A DNA stretch of 64,000 nt. Source: Candidatus Nitrospira kreftii. Its GTDB lineage: Bacteria; Nitrospirota; Nitrospiria; Nitrospirales; Nitrospiraceae. Below are positions 45,589-54,838 of the stretch, in pieces. The notes beneath the pieces were generated by a model. The model worked only from the letters and a program-made list of their open reading frames with translations. It made no database searches and was not told the DNA's origin. The stretch is taken from assembly GCA_014058405.1 (NCBI GenBank), contig CP047423.1, forward strand, positions 1,550,001-1,614,000. The letters run 5' to 3'. How positions within the stretch are numbered: position 1 is the stretch's first letter; each line of letters opens with the position of its first letter. The position numbers were made by a program, and so were the translations under genes.

Positions 45589-45807
45589 ATGAAGGTGAAG
45601 GAGTTCATTATGGAAGACGATCATGGAAAGGAGTTCATTGTGGTATGCGAGAAGCCGTACAGGCAGCCGAAGAAAATCTTCGCACTTAAGGGCTGGCAAC
45701 GACGGCGGATGGTTCCGTTGCAATGTACAGGACAAGAGCTTCGCCAAATCACCGGGGGAGTGCTGATGACACTTGATGACTTGTGTCAAAGCCTTCGGAG
45801 TGTGTGA
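45589..45807 (+). CDS. Small protein upstream of haoA, unknown
   Basis: The start at 45589 has an AGG-rich site before it and gives 72 residues. Earlier in-frame starts at 45499 and 45442 would extend it to 121. The sequence is charged and beta-like (KVKEFIMEDDHGKEFIVVCE, then KKIFALKGWQRRRMVPLQCT) with two cysteines. No family is recognised. It lies 180 bases before haoA on the same strand and could be cotranscribed. Confidence 0.5.
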   Translation: MKVKEFIMEDDHGKEFIVVCEKPYRQPKKIFALKGWQRRRMVPLQCTGQELRQITGGVLMTLDDLCQSLRSV

Positions 45808-45987
45808 GGAAGCACAAGGTAGGCCCCTTCCCCGTTCTGGTTTGGGAAGGATGGCTCGCGCAGGAGGGGTACGCATTGAGTGTGATGAAGCAGTGTATTC
45901 TTCCCCCTCTCCCATGAGCCGGTAACAAAGGAGTTTATCCTGGGAGTCGGTCAGCCCTAGGCCTTCAACGAAAGGTGGTACCACATC

Positions 45988-47724
45988 ATGGTATGGAAAC
46001 AAGGCATGTTTACGATGAGCATCAGTCTCCTGCGAACATGTGTGCTAGTAGTCTGCGGCATGTTGCTGGCCGCGCCCGTGCAGGCGGATTTTCCCTCCGT
46101 TCCAAAGGAGACGTACGAGGCGCTAAAGATCGATCGCTCGGCCTCACCCAAGGAACTTTATGAAGCCTTGCTCACGCGGTATCTCGATCCGGAGCAGGGT
46201 GTGGGGAAAGGGAAATATGGTCAATACTGGCAGCCGGTGTCGTTTAGTAAGTATTTTGATCCTCATACGTTCTACAAGCCACCGCAAGCCGTGAAGGAAG
46301 TCGCCAGCCGGCAGGAGTGCGTGAAGTGCCACACCGATGAATCTCCAGGGTGGGTGGTGGCATGGAAGAAAAGCACCCATGCCAATCTTGATAAGATTCG
46401 CAAGCTGAGCCCGAAGGATCCAACCTTTTACAAGAAGGCGAAGCTGGAAGCGGTTGAAGACAATCTTCGATCGATTGGGAAATTGGGTAAGGGCGAGAAG
46501 CTGAAAGAAGTGGGCTGCATCGACTGCCACTTCGACATCAATACCAAGCAAAAGGCGGATCACCGTAAAGATATTAAACTCGCCACGGCGGATACCTGCG
46601 GCACCTGCCACCTGCAGGAGTTTGCAGAGCGAGAATCCGAGCGTGATACCATTACCTGGCCAAAAGATCAGTGGCCCAAGGGCCGACCGTCCCACGCGTT
46701 GGACTACAAGGCCAACGTGGAAGTGGAAGTGTATGCGGGGATGTCGCAGCGAGAAATCGCCGATGGGTGCACGGGCTGCCACGTCAACCAGAACAAGTGT
46801 GATACCTGTCATGCGAGGCATGATTTTTCAGTGGCCGAATCACGCAAACCAGAAGTCTGCGCGCAGTGCCATAGCGGTGCCGACCATAATAACTGGGAGG
46901 CCTATAATCTCTCGAAGCACGGCTTGAAGTACCAGCGAGATAAAGAACATTGGAACTTCAACGTGCCAATCAAAGAGGCGATGAAAAATGGGGCCGAAAC
47001 GGCCCCCACGTGTCAATACTGCCACATGGAGTATCAAGGGAAAATCACCCATAACGTCGTACGCAAAGTTCGTTGGGCCAACTATCCCTTTGTGCCGGGG
47101 ATCCGTGAAAACATCAAGACCGAGTGGGCAGACAAGCGCAATGACGCCTGGGTGAAGACATGTACGAATTGCCACTCTGAAACCTATGCTCGGGCGTGGA
47201 TGGAGTTCATGGACAATGGAACGTTTTCAGGCCTCGACAAGTATGATGAAGCGCATCATGTGGTCGAAGAGCAATACAAGTCAGGCCTTTTGACCGGGCA
47301 GAAAACAAATCGTCCGACACCCCCGGCGCCGGTTCAGGAAGGATTTGAGCAATTCTTCCAGATTTATTGGTCGAAGGGGAACAACCCTGCCGCCAATGAG
47401 TTGAAGCTCTTTGAAATGGCCGAAGACCACCTGGTTCAGCTGCACGTGAGCTTGGCCCACCAGTACTGGGGCTATACGTACACAGTCGGTTGGGCGGCCA
47501 TGAATCGCGCCTATGTCGAAATCATGGATGACGACACGCGTCTGAAGGAGAAGCTTGAACTACAGGCGCGAGTGGCGAAGCTTGAAGGTCAGATGAAGCA
47601 TAGTCTGCTTGATTTAGACAGTGACACTGGCAAGATCTCACTTGGTTCGATCGGTGGTGGAATGATGCTGGCCGGGACGCTCGCGATGGCTGGGTGGCGG
47701 AGGAGCGGAAGGAAGGATCGTTGA
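45988..47724 (+). CDS. haoA: Octahaem hydroxylamine dehydrogenase (HAO)
   Basis: This periplasmic enzyme oxidises hydroxylamine in ammonia oxidisers and passes the electrons on. The 578-residue product has a signal peptide ([17 protein letters not shown]), eight CxxCH haem sites between residues 111 and 392, and long stretches close to the Nitrosomonas enzyme, such as [20 protein letters not shown] and [15 protein letters not shown]. The Tyr of the P460 cross-link region is kept (WGYTYTVGW). A C-terminal hydrophobic helix ([15 protein letters not shown]) with basic tail could anchor it. AAAGGTGG precedes the ATG. A strong terminator follows, so no haoB or cyc gene is cotranscribed downstream. 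Confidence 0.96.
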   Translation: MVWKQGMFTMSISLLRTCVLVVCGMLLAAPVQADFPSVPKETYEALKIDRSASPKELYEALLTRYLDPEQGVGKGKYGQYWQPVSFSKYFDPHTFYKPPQAVKEVASRQECVKCHTDESPGWVVAWKKSTHANLDKIRKLSPKDPTFYKKAKLEAVEDNLRSIGKLGKGEKLKEVGCIDCHFDINTKQKADHRKDIKLATADTCGTCHLQEFAERESERDTITWPKDQWPKGRPSHALDYKANVEVEVYAGMSQREIADGCTGCHVNQNKCDTCHARHDFSVAESRKPEVCAQCHSGADHNNWEAYNLSKHGLKYQRDKEHWNFNVPIKEAMKNGAETAPTCQYCHMEYQGKITHNVVRKVRWANYPFVPGIRENIKTEWADKRNDAWVKTCTNCHSETYARAWMEFMDNGTFSGLDKYDEAHHVVEEQYKSGLLTGQKTNRPTPPAPVQEGFEQFFQIYWSKGNNPAANELKLFEMAEDHLVQLHVSLAHQYWGYTYTVGWAAMNRAYVEIMDDDTRLKEKLELQARVAKLEGQMKHSLLDLDSDTGKISLGSIGGGMMLAGTLAMAGWRRSGRKDR

Positions 47725-47776
47725 TCTCTGCTCCGTCCCTGAACGCACCAGTGTCGAATCAATCAGGGGCTAAGAT

Positions 47777-47819
47777 CCTCCCGTCACTAGGTGTTATCCT
47801 AGTGACGGGAGGCCTTTTT
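47777..47819 (+). terminator. Rho-independent terminator of haoA
   Basis: A perfect 15-bp stem (CCTCCCGTCACTAGG with its complement, loop TGTTAT) is followed by CCTTTTTC. It lies 52 bases after the haoA stop. Confidence 0.93.
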
Positions 47820-48154
47820 CTGATATACGCGGAGTCGTCGCCAGGGTCAGCTATGGGCTAAACCTTCTAACGCTGCCACAGTGACGATTACGGTGGCAAA
47901 ACTGTGGGGTGCAGGACACAAGTGTGAGCGAAGTATCCAGAAATTGGGCTACAGACTATTTGGGCGGATATCACAACTTCACCGTAAGCCATCCCATCAC
48001 TCGAGTGCCGAGCAGGTCGCCCGAGGGATGCTCGCGATAGTTGTCATTGAGGGCGTTAAATACAGAAATAGCCAGCTCGGCCTCACGCATGTAGTCAGCA
48101 GTCTGTTGGCGCCATAGAGTATATCTGAGTCGGAGGTTCAACAAGTTGTAACTA

Positions 48155-48969
48155 GGGTCTGTTAACACTACTGACCATTTTTATGCGATACTGCGCCCAT
48201 GGAACTCACCGAGGCTCAGTATCGTCACATCGAGCGCTGCTTGCCCACCCAACGCGGCAACGTCACGCTCGACAATCTGCACGTCCTCAATGCGATCTTG
48301 TACGTCGCCGAGCAAGGCTGCAAATGGCGCGGCCTCCCCAAGCGGTTTGGGAACTGGCACACGATCTATACGCGCATGAACCGGTGGGCGAAGAGTGGGG
48401 TGCTAGATCGCGTCTTCGCCCAGTTGCAACAGGCTCAGATCATCCGCGTGAAGCTCGAAGCCGTCGCGTTGGACAGTACCATCGTCAAGGTCCATCCGGA
48501 TGGCACGGGGGCGTTAAAAAAAACGGCCCGCAAGCCCTTGGCCGATCCCGCGGCGGGTGGACCACCAAGATTCATCTGGTTGCCGCGGATGCTCGAACGG
48601 CCCTGACGTTTGCCCTGTCGCCGGGCCAAGCTCACGATGCTCCAGAAGGGCGCAAGCTGCTGCATCGCTTCGGGAAAAGGCCATGTCCTATCCCCTTATT
48701 GATGGATCGGGCGTATGAAGGCGATGAGACGCGACACCTGGCCGTGGAACTGGGGTATATCCCAGTGGTGCCTCCCAAGCAGAATCGCTGCACGCCATGG
48801 GAATACGATCGTGTCCTCTATAGACGACGCAATGAGGTCGAACGGTTGTTCCGCCGGCTCAAAGGATTTCGCCGTCTCTTCTCGCGATTTGACAAGCTCG
48901 ATGTCATGTTCAGCGCATTCATCAACTTTGCGTTAATCGTTGATGGCTTACGGTAGTGCTAACAGGCCC
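48155..48969 (+). mobile_element. IS5-family (IS427-type) insertion sequence
   Basis: The element is 815 bp. The terminal inverted repeats read GGGTCTGTTAACACTACTGA on the left and GGGCCTGTTAGCACTACCGT on the right (17 of 20 the same). A TA duplication (48153-48154 and 48970-48971) lies in a CTAG target, typical of the IS427 group. It carries a two-frame transposase and looks intact. Confidence 0.9.
48199..48956 (+). CDS. IS5-family transposase made by -1 frameshift
   Basis: The first frame (48199-48606, 135 residues) holds the N-terminal helix-turn-helix region and the first catalytic Asp (VALDSTIVKVH). The second frame, ending at 48956, holds the second Asp (LLMDRAYEGDE) and the Glu region (RRRNEVERLFRRLKGFRR). 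The overlap contains a run of eight A (48516-48523), where a -1 slip joins the frames in KKTARK/KKNGPQ. This is the usual arrangement in the IS427 group. The DDE triad is complete after frameshift. Confidence 0.9.
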
Positions 48970-49048
48970 TAGGGACACGTTCTTGTGGAAGAAGCCCAAT
49001 AGGGTAGCAACACTTAGGAATCAGTATGGTGCAATCACTCCTCGAGGT

Positions 49049-49081
49049 GAATCGAAATGGATACAGAATCGAATTCGATAC
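49049..49081. promoter_or_regulatory. Tandem 17-bp-period operator, site B
   Basis: GAATCGAAATGGATAC (49049-49064), one base, then GAATCGAATTCGATAC (49066-49081), followed by AT. It lies 165 bases upstream of the NarL-type regulator on the plus strand and upstream of the TonB remnant on the minus strand. Confidence 0.75.
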
Positions 49082-49245
49082 ATCTCGACATAACGGGTTC
49101 ACCTCGGCGCCGGAAGCCAGTGACTCAATGGTGTTCTTACGGAGATTTCCCGCCTTTGTCGCTAATATATCAAGTTGATACAAAAGAACTGCTGGATGTT
49201 GGTGCTTCCCCATCGGTCATCTGTGATTGAGGAACGGAATTCGCA

Positions 49246-50040
49246 TTGGCCTTTCCCCTCAGTCGTCAAATTACGAGGTTTTCACCGAACAGAGTAGAGT
49301 GCGTGGAGCAATCACCAGACATTCGACAACAAGTGCGTGTGTTGTTAGTTGATCATTCGGATCTTATCCTTCAAGGGCTGAAGACGACCCTCTCTCAGAT
49401 TCGACACATCGTTGTTGTCGGCACTGCAAACTCGCAAGGTGAAGCAGTTGCTTTACTAAAGACCTGTCGGCCCGATGTCGTTGTTTTGGATATCCAAGTA
49501 GGACACTCGAGCGGTATTGAGCTCTGTCGGACTATTCGCAAGTCCTACCCGCAAATCGCCGTCCTTTTCTTTACCGCGAACGACGACAAGCTCCTTCTCA
49601 GGGCTGCCATTCTTGCCGGCGCGCAGGGCTACCTGCTGAAGAGAGCGTCGAGTCAGGCCGTTGCAAAAGCGATCGAGATCGTTTCAGCCGGGAGGGCCGT
49701 CGTGGACCAACAATTGACGCAGGAGCTTCTTGCGTGGGTTCGGGATGGCAAGCGGACTGCACTATGCGAACGAGTGGAGGATTGCTCAAGCGCCGATCGT
49801 CGAATCTTATCGCTCATTGCAGCCGGGCAAAGCACCAAGGAGATTGCACGGGAACTAAAGGTCACGCCCAGCGTCCTGGCGGCTCGACTGCGGAGGCTGT
49901 ACAAACGGTTGAACATCTCAAATAGATCGCAAGCGGCGCGGCACTTTGTGCAATGGGAAAAAGGATTGTCTGGGCGTACGACCCATTCTCATTCAACGGC
50001 TATCTCAGCACCGTCGGCCCCGAGCCAATTACCATCCTGA
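49246..50040 (+). CDS. NarL/LuxR-type response regulator
   Basis: The product has 264 residues from a TTG start at 49246; a GTG at 49303 would shorten it by 19. It has a receiver (VRVLLVDHSDLILQGL, phospho-Asp in VVLDIQVG, Lys in GYLLKRAS) and a LuxR-type helix-turn-helix (DRRILSLIAAGQSTKEIARE, then RLRRLYKRLNISNRSQAAR). No kinase gene is next to it. Operator pairs lie 165 bases upstream (site B) and 113 bases downstream (site C), so it may bind them and control itself. This link is inference from position. Confidence 0.88.
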   Translation: MAFPLSRQITRFSPNRVECVEQSPDIRQQVRVLLVDHSDLILQGLKTTLSQIRHIVVVGTANSQGEAVALLKTCRPDVVVLDIQVGHSSGIELCRTIRKSYPQIAVLFFTANDDKLLLRAAILAGAQGYLLKRASSQAVAKAIEIVSAGRAVVDQQLTQELLAWVRDGKRTALCERVEDCSSADRRILSLIAAGQSTKEIARELKVTPSVLAARLRRLYKRLNISNRSQAARHFVQWEKGLSGRTTHSHSTAISAPSAPSQLPS

Positions 50041-50578
50041 CTGATTGTATTTCTCAGCGATCGCCGTCCGTGAGTGCCTAGTAACCACTGATGTGCTGAT
50101 TGCCCCCATGGTTCATGTGTTTCCTCAGCATAAGCCTCCAGATTCGATTGGTGAATCGAATTAGATACAGAATCTATTTGGATACATTGATGCCTGAATG
50201 AGGATTCTATTGACCACGTCCCATTGCCTGAGAGTCTAATCCGTTGGATCTCCTGGAGTATGAACACCAGGTCGAGAGGGCATATTCTACTTATTTGCCG
50301 ACTAGTGGAGTGCTGCTTTGAGTAGGGATCCTTACGATATATCGTCGGTCCAGTTTGCAGGAATGAAAATTGCTGTGGTCTTGGACAACCGTGAGCTTGG
50401 ATCCTGCTTTGTGTGATGGTGGATGGGGTGTGGTATGAACACGCGCGGCCACTGCAGGGGGATAGATGAACCAGATGAAGTGGCTTGCGTGAGGGAGCAC
50501 GATCAAGAGCAACATTCAAGGAAAGGTTTCGTTCCAAACCTCTGAACGGATCGTTGGTCATAACTAGGGAGATGAACT
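50041..50578. other. Intergenic region upstream of the multicopper oxidase
   Basis: About 540 bases. It holds the operator pair of site C (50153-50185) and otherwise no gene that I can support. A minus-strand open frame across it is rich in His, Ser and Arg and looks like a shadow. Confidence 0.6.
50153..50185. promoter_or_regulatory. Tandem 17-bp-period operator, site C
   Basis: GAATCGAATTAGATAC (50153-50168), one base, then GAATCTATTTGGATAC (50170-50185), followed by AT. It lies 394 bases upstream of the multicopper oxidase start. The additional GATTCGATTGG just before it may be part of the site. Confidence 0.75.
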
Positions 50579-52525
50579 ATGGATCAAGTTTTCCCAGGCT
50601 ATTCTGCGAAGGTCGTGAACGTTACTAGTTGGAAAGCGTGCCTCGTCGGTATCTTGGTGCTCATGCTGTGTGTGTCCGGTAATGAATCGGCACAGGCCAC
50701 CGCTGGAAACGGGCTTTCTGATCCGTATCAAGTTCCAGTGATCGTAGACACAACTGGAACAGTCGGTCCGACCACCGCCGAGGTAGACCTTGAGGCAGTC
50801 GAGGCGCCGGTCGACATCGGCAATGGGGTCATGGCGAAGGCGGTGACGTTTAACGGGACCATCCCGGGTCCTGAGTTTCGGCTCAAGGTGGGAGACACGG
50901 TCATTGTCCATTTTAGAAATAATCTCAAGACGCAGGAGACGGGTATACACTGGCATGGCATCGAGCTGAACAATGGAGCGGACGGCAGTCCAGTGTCACA
51001 GAAGCAAGTGAAGCCAGGGAAAACATTCAATTATAAGTTCACCGTCACGCGGCCGGGGATCTTCTGGTACCATCCGCATCACCACTCGTCGACTAATCAA
51101 GTATTCAAAGGGCTCTACGGTCCATTGACTGTGACCGATCCGCATCAGCTTGCCGGGGTCCTTCCTTCGGCGGCGCAAACCAAGACGCTGGTGCTCAGCG
51201 ATATCACGGTCTGCAAAGCGCCGGGGAGTAACGATTTGGCGACATTTGCTGCTTCGCTGCCGCACGTCGGCCCCAGTGGCGTGATGTCGGGCCCGAATAA
51301 CGGTCCTTCCCCCTATGACCTCTGCGAAGGGTCTCCGCTTGATAACGAGGGGAATTTTACTGGGGATGTACTCCAGGCAGGAGACGTTCCGAACATTGTG
51401 AAGTTGGGACCTGGGCCGGTCGGTGAAGGACAGACCGTCCTCACGAATGGCGTCAATGTCGGGGCAAGGGCTGGAAGTCCGACGAATCCACTTGATCTTG
51501 CAGCCGGTGCGCGGACGCTTGACGTCCAGCCAGGTCAGGGACTGCGGTTGCAGGTCATTAATGCCGCGGCGACCCGCTATGTTCGCCTCCATTTGACTGA
51601 CAACTCGGGGCAAACCATCAACCTTGTTCGAATCGGTGGACAAGGTGGATTGCTCAACCAGGCTCGTGTTGAGGGGGCTGTGGGGGGTGTTGCTCCTAAT
51701 GGGTTTAAAGTCAACCATAACCCCGGCGAGATCCTGATTCCGCCTGGAGGTCGTGCCGATGTGGTAGCGGCGATTCCAGGCAGTGCGACGGGCGTTCTCA
51801 CCCTCTGGACGGAGGACTTCCAGCGAACCGGAGCAGGATTCGCGTGGGTACCCTCTGTTCCCGCGGCGCATTTGAAAGTCGCAGGAGCTCAGGTGAACCC
51901 TCCCTACGAGATTTCGGAAGGCACAGCACTGCGTTCGGAGCCGGTCGAGGAACTAGTTGCTGGAACGGGGGAATTCCTCAATCCTCCGGATGGCGTAGCT
52001 GGGATTGATCCCACCAGTCATCCGGACATCACGTTCACGAATACAGGAGGCGGGCCAGGAATCAACGACATACGGGCAGATCACGATCACAGTATTCGTC
52101 CGGATTCGGCTCGTTTTGCTCAGATCGGAGATGTGCTGCAAATCAAGGTGATCAATAAGACGGGGGCACACCATCCGTTTCATTTGCATGGGTTTTCGTT
52201 CCAGCCGGTGAGCCTGACCGATACTCTTCCTGAGGACCCGGGAAATGGGCCGAATGCCAGTCCGGGTATTGGACCGTCATACGAGTTCCAGTATCCGGAG
52301 TTTGTCGACGAAGTTGATATTCCTGGGGGATACACCCTGACGTTCCTGGTCCGCTTGGACGATCGTCCGGATTTTTATAATGATAAAGGCAAAGTGCTGA
52401 AGGTGAAGAAGAAGAAGACGGGTGTGGAGCCCGATGGGGGAGGCCTGGGTCGGTGGCTCTTCCATTGCCACATCCTCTTTCACGCCAACTTGGGCATGAT
52501 TTCGGAACTTGAGGTAGTCGAATAG
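50579..52525 (+). CDS. Secreted multicopper oxidase
   Basis: The 648-residue enzyme has a signal peptide and three cupredoxin domains. All four copper motifs are intact: His124-Trp-His126-Gly, WYHPHHHSS (163-171), HHPFHLHG (531-538) and HCHILFHANLGM (629-640), with Met as axial type-1 ligand. It oxidises an electron donor and reduces O2, with possible substrates being copper(I), iron, manganese or organic compounds. The class cannot be settled by eye. AGGGAG precedes the ATG. It is followed by a hairpin and then an amicyanin-like/beta-propeller gene. Operator site C lies upstream. Confidence 0.92.
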   Translation: MDQVFPGYSAKVVNVTSWKACLVGILVLMLCVSGNESAQATAGNGLSDPYQVPVIVDTTGTVGPTTAEVDLEAVEAPVDIGNGVMAKAVTFNGTIPGPEFRLKVGDTVIVHFRNNLKTQETGIHWHGIELNNGADGSPVSQKQVKPGKTFNYKFTVTRPGIFWYHPHHHSSTNQVFKGLYGPLTVTDPHQLAGVLPSAAQTKTLVLSDITVCKAPGSNDLATFAASLPHVGPSGVMSGPNNGPSPYDLCEGSPLDNEGNFTGDVLQAGDVPNIVKLGPGPVGEGQTVLTNGVNVGARAGSPTNPLDLAAGARTLDVQPGQGLRLQVINAAATRYVRLHLTDNSGQTINLVRIGGQGGLLNQARVEGAVGGVAPNGFKVNHNPGEILIPPGGRADVVAAIPGSATGVLTLWTEDFQRTGAGFAWVPSVPAAHLKVAGAQVNPPYEISEGTALRSEPVEELVAGTGEFLNPPDGVAGIDPTSHPDITFTNTGGGPGINDIRADHDHSIRPDSARFAQIGDVLQIKVINKTGAHHPFHLHGFSFQPVSLTDTLPEDPGNGPNASPGIGPSYEFQYPEFVDEVDIPGGYTLTFLVRLDDRPDFYNDKGKVLKVKKKKTGVEPDGGGLGRWLFHCHILFHANLGMISELEVVE

Positions 52526-52544
52526 CAGACGAATGAAGACAGCA

Positions 52545-52575
52545 AGCGCCCCCCGCCGGAAGGGCGGGGGGCGCT
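52545..52575 (+). terminator. GC-rich hairpin after the multicopper oxidase
   Basis: A perfect 13-bp stem (AGCGCCCCCCGCC with its complement, loop GGAAG) starts 19 bases after the stop. No T tract follows, so it may be a processing or stability element that lets some transcripts reach the next gene. Confidence 0.55.
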
Positions 52576-52635
52576 CCATAAGAAATGTGAGAACCGTTGT
52601 ATGTTCACGATGAAAAAAACAAAAAGGAAAGCACT

Positions 52636-54807
52636 ATGACAAAACGACGCCTCTTAGTGGCTTTGCTCAGTATATTGGTGGGTTGGGGCACGGTTGGCAT
52701 GGCCCAGGCCGACCCTACCGTATCATTCTATGCCACAGACAACCCAGGAACCTGGTTTGAATGTGCGAATACAGGCACCCCGCCTTCTCCAGGCGCCCCG
52801 ATTTCGGCTTCTGGACTCGGGTGTGTGCCTGAGGCGGAAGGTCTTGGCACGGTAGGACTGAAATCCCTCGCAATCATTCAACAGGGAGAATCGGTTGGGT
52901 TTCCGTCGCTCGGTGGAAAGACTCGTACGGTCCATACGGCTATCCCCTTGATCTACCCCACCGGAGCCCATAGTACCCCTGCCATATCGACATTCCATAG
53001 AGACGTGGATCTTCACGCACCGATGCCGATAGAGGATCAGACCATTACCCTGAACACTCCAGGGCTGTATGTCTTCATCTGCGACATCCATGTCTATATG
53101 TTCGCTGGTGTCATTGTCGTGCCCGAGGGCCATTCATTAGCGAACGACCCCCCAAACCTCTTTCCATTGGACCTTGGGCAAACGCTCGATCTTCCTCTCG
53201 TAAGGGCCGGTGGATCTTCAATTGTAAACATGCCAACCGCGTCGGACTTAGCCTTAAGGCTCGTCCGCACGTTTTTCATCATCACCAACCCCAATAACTG
53301 GCAATCCTACCCAGCCAGTGAAACAGCTACATGGAATCCAATATATCCAAAAGTTCCAGTCAGGGCGTATCCCTTCGAGAGCGCCACAGGTGTCGAAATT
53401 AACCTGGACACACTTATGGATTTGTACTTTGAGGAGCCTGTGACTCTCGCAGCTCCTGTTCCGCCGACGACCCCAGGAGTGGGACAGGTCTGGGTGAACA
53501 CCCAGTTCGAAAAGATGTTGCAAAAGAATAAGCCGGGCACCGCGACAGCCGTGAACGCGGATTCGTGGAAAGTAGAAAGAAAAGTTGGACTCCCACAGAT
53601 CAATATGAATAACCCGCACAATATGTGGACGGATAAAAATCAGGAGGTGATCTATCAGACCCAATGGTTCGACGAGATTTTGACAGTGTTTGATAGAAAG
53701 ACCGGCGCTTTCAAGTGGAATCGTGACGCGGGTCCCGCCCCGTCACATGTCATGACCAGAGCCAACAACGACGAAGTGCATGTGGCGCAGAACGGTGGCG
53801 ATAACGTCATGGAGTATCAATCTCTGGCGGACGGAAATGGCTTCATTAGGGCTATCCCGATGGATGAAACCCCAAACCATACAAACACAAATCCTCACGG
53901 TCATTGGATGAGCGCTGATGGAATGAAAATGGTGACACCCAACGAAAGAGTAGCCACGTCGACGGTGTATAACTTCTCAGGCTCAGGAGCTGGGTCGATC
54001 GAGGAAACAATTTCTGTGGGGCATGCACCACTTGCCACGGGAATGATGCCCGATGGAAGCAAGTACTATGTTGCCGACTTTTTGGACAGCACCTTAAGCG
54101 TGATTAACATGAACGACGCCACCCCGCGTCGTTCAACACCCATCCACTTGCTCGCGAATTATGAGAATCCATTCAAATTAAAGTGCGGGTTCCTGGGTAC
54201 ACCGCCCCCCTGCGCGCAGGTCACTGGTTCGGTGGGAGGCTTGCCGATCCAAACTCCCGTGAGTCCGGATGGTAGGTTTGTGGTCACGGCGAACACCTTG
54301 ACCGCCACCATTACGATTGTTGATACCGCAACAGACCAGGTGGTAGCGATGTTACCTTGTGACCCAGGCTGCCACGGGGTTCAATTTGGCGCGAAAAAAG
54401 GCGGCGGATATTATGCCTATGTCGCCAACAAATTTTCGAACCGGATGCAAGTTGTAGATATGGATGGAACCGCAACCGGACCTGGAGCATTCGCCCTTAA
54501 CTCAGATGGAACACCAGGCCCATGCGTTGCCGGCAAACCCTGCATCGCCGGAACCGTGCTTCTGACGGAGGCGAATAAGTCAGCTGGTTACCAAACGGAT
54601 GGAACCGTTAGGGGGCTTGCTGGAATGGGTGGTCAAGGCGTGTTGGCCGTTCCGAACGTCTACAACGGCTGGGTGCAGCAATGGGTTGAGAACTGCACGA
54701 ACAAGGACTGTAGAGCCTGGAAGCGCCAACTGACTGCCGAGCAGAAAAATCCGATCGAGATGCCCGCTGGCCAGAATCTGAATAACGGGAAGCCTAAGAA
54801 GAAGTAG
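52636..54807 (+). CDS. Secreted cupredoxin/beta-propeller protein
   Basis: The 723-residue protein has AAAGGAAAG before the ATG and a signal peptide ending in MAQA-DP. The N-terminal domain is a cupredoxin with an amicyanin-like type-1 site: Cys149-x2-His152-x2-Met155 (FICDIHVYMFAGVIVV), with upstream His in HTAIPLIYP as possible fourth ligand. A beta-propeller of the YVTN type follows (YVADFLDSTLSVINM, GRFVVTANTLTATITIVD, YYAYVANKFSNRMQVVDM), and the tail has cysteines and ends in Lys. It may pass electrons to or from the oxidase encoded upstream, or bind copper for it. The fusion is unusual. Confidence 0.75.
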   Translation: MTKRRLLVALLSILVGWGTVGMAQADPTVSFYATDNPGTWFECANTGTPPSPGAPISASGLGCVPEAEGLGTVGLKSLAIIQQGESVGFPSLGGKTRTVHTAIPLIYPTGAHSTPAISTFHRDVDLHAPMPIEDQTITLNTPGLYVFICDIHVYMFAGVIVVPEGHSLANDPPNLFPLDLGQTLDLPLVRAGGSSIVNMPTASDLALRLVRTFFIITNPNNWQSYPASETATWNPIYPKVPVRAYPFESATGVEINLDTLMDLYFEEPVTLAAPVPPTTPGVGQVWVNTQFEKMLQKNKPGTATAVNADSWKVERKVGLPQINMNNPHNMWTDKNQEVIYQTQWFDEILTVFDRKTGAFKWNRDAGPAPSHVMTRANNDEVHVAQNGGDNVMEYQSLADGNGFIRAIPMDETPNHTNTNPHGHWMSADGMKMVTPNERVATSTVYNFSGSGAGSIEETISVGHAPLATGMMPDGSKYYVADFLDSTLSVINMNDATPRRSTPIHLLANYENPFKLKCGFLGTPPPCAQVTGSVGGLPIQTPVSPDGRFVVTANTLTATITIVDTATDQVVAMLPCDPGCHGVQFGAKKGGGYYAYVANKFSNRMQVVDMDGTATGPGAFALNSDGTPGPCVAGKPCIAGTVLLTEANKSAGYQTDGTVRGLAGMGGQGVLAVPNVYNGWVQQWVENCTNKDCRAWKRQLTAEQKNPIEMPAGQNLNNGKPKKK

Positions 54808-54838
54808 TAGGAACGGCAATCTCGTTTAGTTGCACAAT

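Larger units (their letters stand above)
47971..49030 (-). pseudogene. TonB-receptor C-terminal remnant, cut by an IS element
   Basis: Bases 47971-48154 on the minus strand encode SYNLLNLRLRYTLW and REAELAISVFNALND...GDLLGTRVMGWLTVKL. This is nearly the same as the end of the intact receptor at 42722. An IS element (48155-48969) interrupts it. Removing the IS and one TA copy restores the frame through YPIGLLPQERVPSYNLLNL. No plug domain or signal is found further upstream, so most of the gene had been lost. Confidence 0.8.

Noticed and set aside
49989-50561. 190-codon minus-strand frame in the region before the multicopper oxidase
   Set aside because: Composition is unlike a protein and it crosses the operator of site C. 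It also overlaps the end of the NarL-type gene.
50996-51871. 291-codon minus-strand frame opposite the multicopper oxidase
   Set aside because: Shadow frame; the oxidase has all copper motifs on the other strand.
50579-52525. Copper nitrite reductase as identity of the oxidase
   Set aside because: The protein has four multicopper-oxidase motifs including HCHILFHANLGM and a length of 648, not the two-domain layout of NirK.
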